64,000 bases of DNA from Roseiarcus sp036513315 (GTDB taxonomy: Bacteria; Pseudomonadota; Alphaproteobacteria; Rhizobiales; Beijerinckiaceae). The notes under the pieces are model-generated. The model searched no databases. It worked only from the letters and a program-made list of their open reading frames with translations, and had not been told where the DNA came from. Position numbers and translations under genes: made by a program. Positions 16,509 through 24,109 of the stretch are shown here, piece after piece. The stretch's first letter is position 1; every line of letters starts with the position of its first letter. Where the stretch lies: NCBI GenBank assembly GCA_036513315.1, contig DATBZF010000031.1:138646-202645 (forward strand), given 5' to 3'.

Positions 16509-16880
16509 ATGCGGAACTTAGCATTCTGCGCAATGGGCGCCATCGCGGGCGCTTCGATGCTTGCCCTTTCCTTGAGTCCGGCGTCCGCCTTCCCCCTGTC
16601 GGGACCAAGTTTGCAACGCTCGGTCGCGGCCTCGCAGATCGATAATGCCTGGTGGCGGCGCCGGGGTTGGGGATGGGGTTGGGGTGGCGGCGCTCTCCTT
16701 GGCGGCCTGGCCGCCGGGGCCCTCGTCGGCGGCTATTATGGCGGCTATTACGGCCCCGGCTATTACGGTTATGGCCCCGGCTATTATGGCTACGGCCCCG
16801 GTTATTACGGCCCAGGCTATTACGGACCGGGACCCGGCAGATGCTGGCGCGATAGCTGGGGTCGTCTGCGCTGCTATTGA
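16509..16880 (+). CDS. Secreted GYYG-repeat protein
   Basis: 123 residues. The signal peptide (AIAGASMLALSLSPASA) is followed by a short linker, a Gly/Ala hydrophobic segment (GGGALLGGLAAGALVGG) and five or so repeats of the YYGPG / YYGYGPG type, ending in GRCWRDSWGRLRCY with two cysteines that could form a disulfide. The YYG repeats and Cys-containing tail are a recurring design in small exported proteins of Hyphomicrobiales. Function unknown. About 290 bases with no gene follow on the right. Confidence 0.75.
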   Translation: MRNLAFCAMGAIAGASMLALSLSPASAFPLSGPSLQRSVAASQIDNAWWRRRGWGWGWGGGALLGGLAAGALVGGYYGGYYGPGYYGYGPGYYGYGPGYYGPGYYGPGPGRCWRDSWGRLRCY

Positions 16881-17172
16881 GACGCCCTGAACGACCAGGC
16901 CGCCAGCGTGATTTCCCAGCCGCCGAATGCGCGACAAGCGCGACGGCGGTCGTTTGCGTTTGCAACGCAATGTGAGGCCGCGATAACGAGAGGCGCGCCT
17001 ATGACCAGTATAGTCGCCGTCTCCGGCGGCGTCCTTCGCGCATCCCTGATTTCGAATTCCTCTCGCACACCGCTCCGCCACGCAAACGATGCGGGAACCT
17101 GGTCTTCGTCGGTCGTTCATATGTCGTGAGCGGGTACACTAACTATCCTGGCGGCTTCGCCCACAGGCGCGA

Positions 17173-18000
17173 TCATCGCTCCAGCTCTTCGTCCTGCATC
17201 GCCCGTTCAAGCGCTTCCGAGGTCAGCCGGCAATATTCGTTATATTGGGGCGTCAGCCTGAAATCGGGAAGCCGTGGATAGGGCGCGTCGATCGCCATAT
17301 CGGCGATCACGCGCCCCGGCCGCGCCGCCATCACGACGATGCGCTGCGAAAGGAACACGCTCTCGAAGACCGAATGGGTGACGAAGATCACGGTGAAGTC
17401 GCCGCGGCCCCATAGATCGAGCAAATCCCGGTTGAGCTTGAACCGGGTGATTTCGTCGAGCGCGGCGAATGGTTCGTCGAGCAGCAGGACGGAAGGCTTG
17501 GTGACGATCGCGCGGGCGATCGACACCCGCATTTTCATGCCGCCGGAAAGCTCGCGCGGATAGGCGCTGGCGAATTTGGCAAGGCCGACGAGATCGAGCG
17601 CCGCTTCGGCCCGCGCCCGCGCCTCGGCTTTCGGCGTCCTGGCCAGATTGAGCGGCAGCATGACATTGCTCAGCGCGTTCGCCCAGGGCAGCAGGGTCGG
17701 CTCCTGGAAGACGAACGATAGATTGGGCTTCGGCTTGCCGCTCGCGTCATAGGGCTCGGTCGGCCATTCGATCGCGCCCGAGCTTGGTTCGGTCAGGCCG
17801 GAGATCAGCCGCAGCAACGTGCTCTTGCCACAGCCGGAGGGGCCGAGCAGCGACAGGAATTGATGCTGGCCGACATCGAGATCCACCTCGGACAGCGCCA
17901 GGGTCTTGTTGGCGAAGCGCTTGCTCACCTTGCGGCAGGTGACGAGAGGCCGCCGGCGAACGGGCTGGTCGGGGCGGGCGATGAGATCTGGCGCGATCAT
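17173..18000 (-). CDS. NitT/TauT-type ABC transporter ATPase, orphan
   Basis: 275 residues from the ATG at 18000 (GGAG ribosome site just upstream). Walker A GPSGCGKST, Q-loop FVFQEPTLLPW, signature LSGGMKMRVSIARA and Walker B LLLDEPFAALDE are intact. PTLLPW and the overall length match the nitrate/sulfonate/taurine/pyrimidine-precursor ATPases (SsuB, TauB, ThiY-type systems). No permease or binding-protein gene lies on either side. Upstream begins the A/T-rich region leading to the mobile XRE/Fic pair, so partners may have been lost or moved. Confidence 0.88.
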   Translation of the reverse strand: MIAPDLIARPDQPVRRRPLVTCRKVSKRFANKTLALSEVDLDVGQHQFLSLLGPSGCGKSTLLRLISGLTEPSSGAIEWPTEPYDASGKPKPNLSFVFQEPTLLPWANALSNVMLPLNLARTPKAEARARAEAALDLVGLAKFASAYPRELSGGMKMRVSIARAIVTKPSVLLLDEPFAALDEITRFKLNRDLLDLWGRGDFTVIFVTHSVFESVFLSQRIVVMAARPGRVIADMAIDAPYPRLPDFRLTPQYNEYCRLTSEALERAMQDEELER

Positions 18001-18284
18001 CGCGGCTCCAGGCGACCGCTGGCAGTGCAAATGCGCCGGCGGCGCAATTGCTGGCGTGCCGATCCAGGCATTTTTAGCATCGCTGTCGGAACCACAATGA
18101 CCACTTTCGCTCAATCCTCGAGGGGACGGGAGAAGCAAGATGCGTACCGTGGGAGCGAAGCGGGCGGCCTATCAAGGAGGCAGAAGAGGTTTTCACGGCC
18201 AGAGGATCGACCAAATGAGCCGATTTTCGGCTGCTTTAGGAGGCCATAATCGCCAATATTGATATTGACGGCTGCCGAACGTAT
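18001..18284. other. Non-coding region upstream of the mobile XRE/Fic pair
   Basis: Part of a 369-base stretch (18001-18369) without a gene. The right half turns visibly A/T-rich compared with the surroundings, consistent with transferred DNA. No integrase, direct-repeat boundary or RNA gene was seen. Confidence 0.5.
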
Positions 18285-18330
18285 GTCAACTTATGTATTG
18301 ACGAAATGGTTAGTTTCGTATAGCTAAATA
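18265..18330 (+). promoter_or_regulatory. Promoter with repeated TTGAC/GTCAA boxes upstream of the XRE/Fic pair
   Basis: TTGAC at 18265-18269, GTCAA at 18285-18289 and TTGAC at 18298-18302 form an array of half-sites; the last two make an inverted repeat with an 8-base spacer. TTGACG at 18298-18303 can serve as -35, with TAGCTA at 18321-18326 (17-base spacer) as -10. Another TTGAC sits at 18364-18368 next to the ATG. This fits autorepression by the XRE protein. Confidence 0.5.
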
Positions 18331-18369
18331 TATTCCGCAATGGAAGATTTGCAAACATATGAGTTGACA

Positions 18370-18831
18370 ATGTCGGTAAAAACCATCGTTCGACAACAGT
18401 ATCGGCGCATCGTGGACGCCACTGCGAGCCATGCGACTCTGCAAACGCCGCCGGAAGGCTGGATGCGGACAGTGCGCAAGGCTCTCGGCATGTCTGGCGC
18501 TCAGTTGGCAAAAAAGATGGGCGTTACGCGCGCTCGCGTCGCCCAAGCCGAACATGCCGAACTGAGTGGCGGGGCAACTCTGAAATCCATGCAGACCGCA
18601 GCCAAGGCAATGGGCTGCCGGTTCGTGTACGCGATCGTTCCTGACGGGCGTGTCGAAGATTTAATCTTGGCGCAAGCTCGAAGAAAGGCCATGGCTCTCG
18701 TCGGCGCGGCCAGCACCCACATGGCCTTCGAAAGTCAGGCTTTGCCCAAGGACAAGATCGCCAAAGAGGTCGAGCGTCTCACCCGCGAAATTGTGAAGGA
18801 AATGCCGCCGGATTTCTGGAGCGATAAATGA
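18370..18831 (+). CDS. Mobile mystery protein A (XRE-type DNA-binding protein)
   Basis: 153 residues from the ATG at 18370. A helix-turn-helix of XRE type covers MRTVRKALGMSGAQLAKKMGVTRARVAQAE (about residues 32-61), followed by TLKSMQTAAKAMGCRFVYAIVP, the hallmark of the 'mobile mystery protein A' family. It is always found with a Fic-domain partner on mobile DNA; here the two genes overlap by four bases (ATGA). By analogy with toxin-antitoxin pairs it may be antitoxin and repressor, but biochemical proof for the family is lacking as far as I know. Its bases look less GC-rich than the neighbours. Confidence 0.85.
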   Translation: MSVKTIVRQQYRRIVDATASHATLQTPPEGWMRTVRKALGMSGAQLAKKMGVTRARVAQAEHAELSGGATLKSMQTAAKAMGCRFVYAIVPDGRVEDLILAQARRKAMALVGAASTHMAFESQALPKDKIAKEVERLTREIVKEMPPDFWSDK

Positions 18832-19427
18832 CTATGGCGATGGAATATCCGGACGGAGCGACGCCGCTTGATCCCAACGAACTTGGCGGATTGAAATTCA
18901 AACACATCACAACCCGCGAGGAGTTAGATGAGCTTGAGCAGGCCAACATCGAATCCGGTCTGCAGTGGTTAGCGCGTCACAAGGGAGATGTGCTGGAGGA
19001 TGGTTTCGTGATCACGCTACATAGGCGTTTGTTCGGCGATGTTTGGGATTGGGCGGGGTCGTTTAGGCGAACCGGCAAGAACGTGGGCGTCGACCCGATT
19101 CATATCGGAGTGGCGCTCCGTACGGTGATGGACAACGCCCGATATTGGGCGGAGCACAAAACCTATTCTGCCTCGGAGGCTGCGATACGGGTGCATCACC
19201 GACTTGTTCAGACTCACCCGTTTCCCAACGGCAATGGCAGGCATGCGCGCATCATGGCGGATACGGTGCTGACGCGCATCTATGGAGCAAAGCCGATTGA
19301 TTGGGCAAACGGGCGCGATCTGCAGAAGATAAATGATCGTCGCCTCGCCTATATCGCCGCGCTGAAGGCCGCCGACCGCGAAGACTTCGGACCTCTAATC
19401 ACCTTCGTCGGTCCGCGCGATGATTAG
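18828..19427 (+). CDS. Mobile mystery protein B (Fic-domain protein)
   Basis: 199 residues. The Fic core motif is HPFPNGNGRHAR at residues 130-141, with the catalytic His130 present and Asn134 where many Fic AMP-transferases have Asp or Glu for metal binding; this Asn is, to my knowledge, usual in the mystery-B family. WDWAGSFR (about 73-80) is a second Fic landmark. No clear inhibitory (S/T)xxxE(G/N) helix is seen in it or in partner A. The start overlaps protein A by four bases. It may transfer a nucleotide-type group to a target, as Fic proteins do; target and toxicity are unknown. Confidence 0.87.
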   Translation: MTMAMEYPDGATPLDPNELGGLKFKHITTREELDELEQANIESGLQWLARHKGDVLEDGFVITLHRRLFGDVWDWAGSFRRTGKNVGVDPIHIGVALRTVMDNARYWAEHKTYSASEAAIRVHHRLVQTHPFPNGNGRHARIMADTVLTRIYGAKPIDWANGRDLQKINDRRLAYIAALKAADREDFGPLITFVGPRDD

Positions 19428-19522
19428 TCACTGTCCGCGTTCATGCGCCGAGCCGTAGCGTCGCCACGAATCTCGTCCATTTCTCATCGATCTGGCTCAA
19501 ACACACGTCAACACCGCTCCGC

Positions 19523-20269
19523 CTACCCGCCGAACGCCGTCGTCACCGCGCTGATAGCGCCGGCGGTGGTCGCGGCGCGGTCATATTCGGGCGGGCGCAG
19601 GGCGCCGCCCATGAAGACCGCCTCGTTACGCCAGCGCATGCCGCTCGCCTCAGGCGCGAAAGCCGCGAAGTGAAACTCCTGCGCGCCGGTGTCGGCGGCG
19701 ACGCGGGCGGCGTTGCGCGCATTGATATTGCCGCCGGGCATGATGATGATTCGCCCCGCGGCATGGGCGATCAGCCGCCGGATCAGCGGCGCGCCCTCGA
19801 CCACGCCGGGCTCCTGGCCCGAGGTCAGCAGGCGGTCGACCCCCAGCCGGATCAGGACGTCGAGGCTGGCGGACGGATCGCGCGCGACGTCGAAAGCGCG
19901 ATGAAAGGTCACCGACAAAGGGCGCGCGAGGGCGATCAACGCGGCGCTGCGCGTCTCATCGATCGCTCCCTCGGAGTCGAGCAGGCCAATGACGATTCCC
20001 GCCGCGCCTGCCGCCTTCACCGCCGCGACGTCATCGCGCATGACGGCGAATTCCTCAGCGCTGTAGAGAAAATCGCCGCCGCGCGGCCTGATGATGACAT
20101 GGACCTTGAGGCGCCCATCGGCGACGGCGACCGCCTGCCGGATCATGCCGATCGACGGCGTGATTCCGCCTTCGATCAGGCTTGCGCAGAGTTCGACCCG
20201 GGCGGCTCCGGCTTCCGCCGCCGCTATGACGCCGGCGATACTGTCGATGCAGATTTCAAACAGGGGCAT
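19523..20269 (-). CDS. cutC: CutC family protein
   Basis: 248 residues, a TIM-barrel protein. The opening FEICIDSIAGVIAAAEAGAARVELC, the IRPRGGDFLYS segment, VTFHRAFDVA and IIMPGGNINARNA are all standard CutC motifs. The family was linked to copper homeostasis in E. coli, though its enzymatic role remains doubtful. It is a single gene, divergent from the secreted protein at 20366. Confidence 0.92.
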   Translation of the reverse strand: MPLFEICIDSIAGVIAAAEAGAARVELCASLIEGGITPSIGMIRQAVAVADGRLKVHVIIRPRGGDFLYSAEEFAVMRDDVAAVKAAGAAGIVIGLLDSEGAIDETRSAALIALARPLSVTFHRAFDVARDPSASLDVLIRLGVDRLLTSGQEPGVVEGAPLIRRLIAHAAGRIIIMPGGNINARNAARVAADTGAQEFHFAAFAPEASGMRWRNEAVFMGGALRPPEYDRAATTAGAISAVTTAFGG

Positions 20270-20365
20270 GCGGAACCTCGCTGATGGCGCTAACGCGCCC
20301 TATCTATCACGTCCAGACCGCTGAACGAACGCGACGTCGACTGACCATCAACGCAGGAGAACGCC

Positions 20366-20782
20366 ATGGTACGTCATTTCCGATTGCTGATCATCGCCGC
20401 CATTCTCGCTACGGGCGTGGGCGGCGCGGCTGCGCAGTCCGCGCCAGCGCCATCGGCCGGCGCCGATGTCGCGACGCCTGACAATGCGATCCTGCTGACG
20501 ATAATCTTCAAACATGACCAATCGCGCCCGCTTGGCGAGCTTAATGCCCAACTCGCCGCCCAAGGCTTTTACAAAGCCTTCCCGCCGCCGGGCATCGAGG
20601 TCGTCAGCTGGGTCGTCGCGATGGGCATCGGCCAGATCGTCACGCTGCGCCTGCCGGCCTCGCGCCTGCGCGAAGTCAATCGCGTGCTCGAAGACAAAGC
20701 CTGGGGCGCCTATCGCACGGAATTCTATCCGACCTATGATTACATGGCGGTCGGCATGGCCGAACACGACAAGGCGCAATAG
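20366..20782 (+). CDS. Conserved secreted protein, unknown
   Basis: 138 residues with a signal peptide (LLIIAAILATGVGGAAA, then QSA). AGGAGA precedes the ATG at the right distance. The mature domain has ILLTIIFKHDQSRPLGELNAQL, FPPPGIEVVSWVVAMGIGQIVTLRLP and a C-terminal WGAYRTEFYPTYDYM, a pattern I know from conserved unknown exported proteins of Hyphomicrobiales. No enzymatic signature is recognisable. It converges on the DUF2568-like gene with six bases between the stops. Confidence 0.75.
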   Translation: MVRHFRLLIIAAILATGVGGAAAQSAPAPSAGADVATPDNAILLTIIFKHDQSRPLGELNAQLAAQGFYKAFPPPGIEVVSWVVAMGIGQIVTLRLPASRLREVNRVLEDKAWGAYRTEFYPTYDYMAVGMAEHDKAQ

Positions 20783-20788
20783 AGCGCG

Positions 20789-21148
20789 TTACGTCTGCGG
20801 CCGGGATGTCGTGTCCGGCGCCTTCACGACATATTCCACGATCAGGCTGATCGCGCCGAGGAGGGCGATCGTGCCGGCAAGGACCGCCGCTTGCGCATTC
20901 CACGCCAGCATCGCTGCGCCGGCGAAAATCGCGATCTTGGCGATCGCCCGTGGCAAAATCGGCAGGCGCCGCCTCGCCCGCGGCGCCAGCAATGCGCCCC
21001 AGATCGCGGCGACCGCCACAACCAGGCAGAGGCCTATGGCGCTGCGCATGGGAAGGCTGACGGGCAGGTGGAAGCCCCAGGTCCAACAGGCCCAGAGAAC
21101 GGCCAGTTCAACGCCGAAAGCCAGTATGGCGGTGAGGACATTCTGCAT
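20789..21148 (-). CDS. YrdB/DUF2568-like small membrane protein
   Basis: 119 residues from the ATG at 21148. Four likely membrane helices. The segments FGVELAVLWACWTWGF, IWGALLAPRARRRLP and KIAIFAGAAMLAW follow the YrdB/DUF2568 pattern of an acidic first helix and a WGxxxAPxAxRRLP loop. The family has no known function. A longer in-frame reading (to 21496) joins it to the decayed MmyB-type regulator upstream; that fusion is artificial, because the frame of the regulator shifts before it reaches this gene. Confidence 0.72.
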   Translation of the reverse strand: MQNVLTAILAFGVELAVLWACWTWGFHLPVSLPMRSAIGLCLVVAVAAIWGALLAPRARRRLPILPRAIAKIAIFAGAAMLAWNAQAAVLAGTIALLGAISLIVEYVVKAPDTTSRPQT

Positions 21149-21170
21149 TGTGCTTCCTCTGGCCTTGGGA

Positions 21171-21558
21171 CTATTTACAGCGCGGGGGCGGCGAAGCGAT
21201 CGGCGCGCTGATCCGGTCCGCATCGGCCGGCGTCGCGGGATTATACACCACCATGCGAGGTCCGGCCGGCCGCCGACCGCGAAGGCGGAATATTCAAAGG
21301 CGATCGGGCCGAGAACCGGATGACGTATGTGCTTGACGCCCGTGCGCGCGTCATTGTCGCGCGTCATCGCTGCGAATTCGGGGCTGAGCTGGCAGGGTTC
21401 GTCGACGAGAGGCTGCACTTCCGCGGCCGCGCCTGCGCGGAACGCGCCGACGACGAAGCGCGCCACGCTTTCCCAATCATTTTGGGCGGCGCGCACGCGC
21501 GGATCGAGGAAGAAGAAACGCAGACGTTGCGTTGCTCCGGGTGGTAGCGATCCATAGT
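21171..21558 (-). pseudogene. Remnant of an MmyB-type XRE regulator (ligand-binding half, frameshifted)
   Basis: Reading the minus strand from an in-frame TGA at about 21556 gives YGSLPPGATQRLRFFFLDPRA, then QNDWESVARFVVGAFRAG, SPEFAAMTRDNDARTG and HPVLGPIAFEYSAFAVGGRPDL, which is the MmyB-like ligand-binding domain of XRE regulators. Near 21255 the frame breaks: a one-base shift restores MVVYNPATPADADRI and a stop at 21171. The N-terminal helix-turn-helix is absent. It is thus a 5'-truncated, frameshifted fragment. An intact relative lies at 38631-39419. Confidence 0.72.
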
Positions 21559-21608
21559 CTATGCCTCACCGCTCGGCGTTCGCCAAAGCTGCGAGCCATG
21601 CCAGCGCC

Positions 21609-22874
21609 TCAGCTTCGCCGCTCGTAGAGCAGCCGGGCGCGGATCGTTCCCTCCAGCGAGCGGATTTCGGCGAGAACGCGCTGGCTGTCGGCGGCCGAGG
21701 CGTCGGCGTCCAGCACGACATAGCCGATATCGTTGTGCGTCTCGTAATATTGCGCGGCGATGTTTACCGCATGCCGGGCGAGCACTTCGTTGAGCCTGCC
21801 CAGCATGCCGGGCAGATTGCGCTGGACCTGGATGAAACGCGTGCCCGTCGGCCTCGGCGGCAATTGCACCTGAGGGAAGTTGACGGCGCCCATGGTGGCG
21901 CCGCTGTCGCTATAATCGATCAGCTTGCGCGCGACTTCGCCGCCGATGCGCTCCTGCGCCTCCTCGGTGGAGCCGCCGATATGCGGCGTCAGAATCACAT
22001 TCTTCAAACCTTGCAGCGGCGTCACGAACCGCTCGGCGTTCGAAGATGGCTCGACCGGGAAAACGTCGATCGCCGCGCCATGGAGCTTTCCTTCACGCAG
22101 CGCCGCGGCGAGGGCGTCGAGGTCGACCACCGTGCCGCGGCTGTTGTTGATGAGATAGGCGCCGGCTTTCATCGTTGCGATTTCCGCGGCGCCGATCATG
22201 CCATGCGTCGCCGGCGTCTCGGGCACATGCAAGGTGACAACGTCGCTCTGCGCCAGAAGCTCGTGCAGGCTGTCGGTCGGCTCGGTATTGCCGTGACGGA
22301 GCTTGTCGGTGTGATCGTAAAATATCACCCGCATGCCGAGCGCTTCGGCGAGATAGGAAAGCTGCGAGCCGATGTTGCCATAACCGATGATGCCAAGCGT
22401 CTTGCCTCTGACCTCGTAGCTGCCGCTCGCCGACTTGTCCCAGCCGCCCTCATGCGCCGCCACCGAGCGCGGGACCACCCGGCGCAGCAGCATGACGATC
22501 TCGCCGATCACCAATTCGGCGACGCTGCGGGTGTTGGAGAATGGCGCGTTGAAAACCGGAACGCCGATTATGCGGGCGGCGTCGAGATCGACCTGGTTGG
22601 TGCCGACGCTGAAACAGCCGATCGCCATCAGCCGGTCGGCGGCTTCGAGGACTTTCCCAGTGATATGCGTGCGCGAGCGGATGCCGAGCACATGCACGCC
22701 TTTGACGGCCTCCTTGAGCGCCTCGCCGCCGAGCGCCTTGGATAGCCGCTCGACGTTCGAATAGCCGGCGGCTTTCATCATCGCCACCGCGGCGTCATTG
22801 ACGCCTTCGAGCAGGAGAATGCGGATCTTGTCTTTCGACAGGGAGAGCTGTGGCGCGGGGGAGGTGCTAGGCAC
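21609..22874 (-). CDS. serA: D-3-phosphoglycerate dehydrogenase, E. coli type
   Basis: 421 residues; first step of serine synthesis, NAD-dependent oxidation of 3-phosphoglycerate. It resembles E. coli SerA (410) more than the long alphaproteobacterial form: KIRILLLEGV near the start, FSVGTNQVDLDAA, NAPFSNTRSVAEL, GIIGYGNIGSQL (dinucleotide fold), and the catalytic Arg, Glu and His in NNSRGTVVD, DVFPVEP and LTPHIGGST. A single ACT domain (about 350-421) closes with GTIRARLLY, where serine feedback acts. The start is a GTG at 22874 with a weak ribosome site. It may be a second phosphoglycerate dehydrogenase in this genome. Confidence 0.92.
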   Translation of the reverse strand: MPSTSPAPQLSLSKDKIRILLLEGVNDAAVAMMKAAGYSNVERLSKALGGEALKEAVKGVHVLGIRSRTHITGKVLEAADRLMAIGCFSVGTNQVDLDAARIIGVPVFNAPFSNTRSVAELVIGEIVMLLRRVVPRSVAAHEGGWDKSASGSYEVRGKTLGIIGYGNIGSQLSYLAEALGMRVIFYDHTDKLRHGNTEPTDSLHELLAQSDVVTLHVPETPATHGMIGAAEIATMKAGAYLINNSRGTVVDLDALAAALREGKLHGAAIDVFPVEPSSNAERFVTPLQGLKNVILTPHIGGSTEEAQERIGGEVARKLIDYSDSGATMGAVNFPQVQLPPRPTGTRFIQVQRNLPGMLGRLNEVLARHAVNIAAQYYETHNDIGYVVLDADASAADSQRVLAEIRSLEGTIRARLLYERRS

Positions 22875-22948
22875 GATGGGTCGTTGTCCCTGGGTTGGAA
22901 ATTTGCGAGCTGCTTACCAGTAATGGCTTTCTCCTGAAAGGCGCTCAT

Positions 22949-22971
22949 TGCCGCGGATTCCTGCCGCGGAT
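22949..22971. repeat. Direct repeat upstream of serA
   Basis: TGCCGCGGAT at 22949-22958 and again at 22962-22971, 13 bases apart; the CCGCGG cores can also pair as a 6-bp hairpin with a 7-base loop. It lies about 75 bases before the serA GTG and may be a protein site or a leader stem. No known riboswitch matches. Confidence 0.3.
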
Positions 22972-23083
22972 GATCGCCGCCGCGCAAACGCTGGCAGGAC
23001 AGCGCCGACGTCAGCGCGCTTTGCCCGGGATGCAAGACGGAATATGCTCGCCGATACATTCCATTGACCACGAGAGCGCATCG

Positions 23084-23542
23084 ATGGCCGAGACCAGAAC
23101 CGTCCGCGTGAAAGCCTCGGAGGTGTGGGAAGCGTTCGAATTCGTCAGTTGCGGCGCCCCCTTCGAGCACGAAGCCCGTATTTCGCTCGATACGGGAAAG
23201 ATATTTTGGACGTCGAACGTGATCGACATGGAGGAAGAAACGGCTCCTCCCGGCGATATCGCAGACGAGGATCGCTACCTCGCCGTGCCTCACAAGAACG
23301 ACCTGGAGCCCGGCCGCCGTCTGGCGCTCGCCTTTGTGGGCCAGTACATGTCCCATGATTACGAGAAGGCGGAGGAGTTTTTCCGCAGGAAAGGTGCATA
23401 TGGTCGCTTCAAGGCCCTTCTGCATCAGCGCGACCGCTTGCAGCAATGGTATGAATTCGAGCGCGAGGCGATGCAAAAGGCGTTGCTGGCCTGGTGTGAG
23501 GCGAACGATGTTCAGCTGGTTGACGAGGCGGCCGGGGGGTAA
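23084..23542 (+). CDS. UPF0158-like protein
   Basis: 152 residues from the ATG at 23084. The features VKASEVWEAFEFV, ARISLDTGKIFW, YLAVPHKNDLEPGRRLALAFV, the RRKGAYGRFKALL helix and the C-terminal WYEFEREAMQKALLAWCEAN match the UPF0158 pattern: a small cytoplasmic protein of unknown role. It is divergent from serA with a gap of about 210 bases. The longer frame upstream shows no conserved content. Confidence 0.7.
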   Translation: MAETRTVRVKASEVWEAFEFVSCGAPFEHEARISLDTGKIFWTSNVIDMEEETAPPGDIADEDRYLAVPHKNDLEPGRRLALAFVGQYMSHDYEKAEEFFRRKGAYGRFKALLHQRDRLQQWYEFEREAMQKALLAWCEANDVQLVDEAAGG

Positions 23543-23665
23543 CCTCGACGGCGCAGCCGCGGCGCTCTCGTTCGCCCAGTAAACAATGAGGGAATTCGCC
23601 CTCCATCATTCCTCCCATACTTTGCGCACCCATGGAGCAAGCTGATTTAAGACGGTAAGAAGAAC

Positions 23666-24076
23666 ATGGCGTTCGCGATCAAGGCCGAGATCGATGATAC
23701 GCAAGCGGGGACATTCGTCTTCACCGCGCCGAAGACCATGTATGGCGGCAAGCGTATCGCCGAAGGCGATGTGATTTTTATCTTCGCCAGCGAAAACGAG
23801 GGCGGCCAGGGCCTCATCGCGCGCGGCGTCGTCGCTTCCGCCGAGGCGCTCGCGAAGAGGCCGGGCATCGCACGGCAGACGCCGCGCGTGAGCCTCGCCA
23901 TCACACGCAGCGCGCTGGCCAAGCGGCCGCTGGGGCGCAGCGAGCTTAAGCATTTCAAGAACTGGAGCGACGGCCGACCCGAGACCGAGCTCAATTTCAA
24001 ATTCTATCGTCAGGCGACGAACAAGATCGTCGGCATCTCGGATGAAGCGGCGGCGTTCCTCGGTCAGTTCTTTTAG
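23666..24076 (+). CDS. Conserved unknown protein, possibly PUA/EVE-like
   Basis: 136 residues, cytoplasmic, basic. The strings FVFTAPKTMYGGKRIAEGD, IFASENEGGQGLIARGVV and ELNFKFYRQATNKIVGI belong to a well conserved family of Hyphomicrobiales with no assigned function. The order (short strand, Gly-rich ENEGGQGL turn, long C-terminal strand and helix) recalls EVE/PUA-like nucleic acid-binding folds; that is a guess from layout, not a recognised motif. It converges on the glycosyltransferase gene. Confidence 0.68.
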   Translation: MAFAIKAEIDDTQAGTFVFTAPKTMYGGKRIAEGDVIFIFASENEGGQGLIARGVVASAEALAKRPGIARQTPRVSLAITRSALAKRPLGRSELKHFKNWSDGRPETELNFKFYRQATNKIVGISDEAAAFLGQFF

Positions 24077-24109
24077 GCCGCCGCGAAGCCGGATACCGCA
24101 ATTTGGACC

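Noticed and set aside
16736..16850. Short regular DNA repeats resembling an array
   Set aside because: They encode the YYG repeats of the secreted protein at 16509; unit length is not constant and there are no spacers, so not CRISPR.
20789..21496. One 235-residue gene joining MmyB-like and YrdB-like parts
   Set aside because: The middle segment is read out of frame; the two ends belong to a pseudogene and a separate small membrane protein.
22949..22971. Hairpin upstream of serA as a riboswitch or serine leader
   Set aside because: Only a 6-bp stem with no conserved core that I recognise; listed as a simple repeat.
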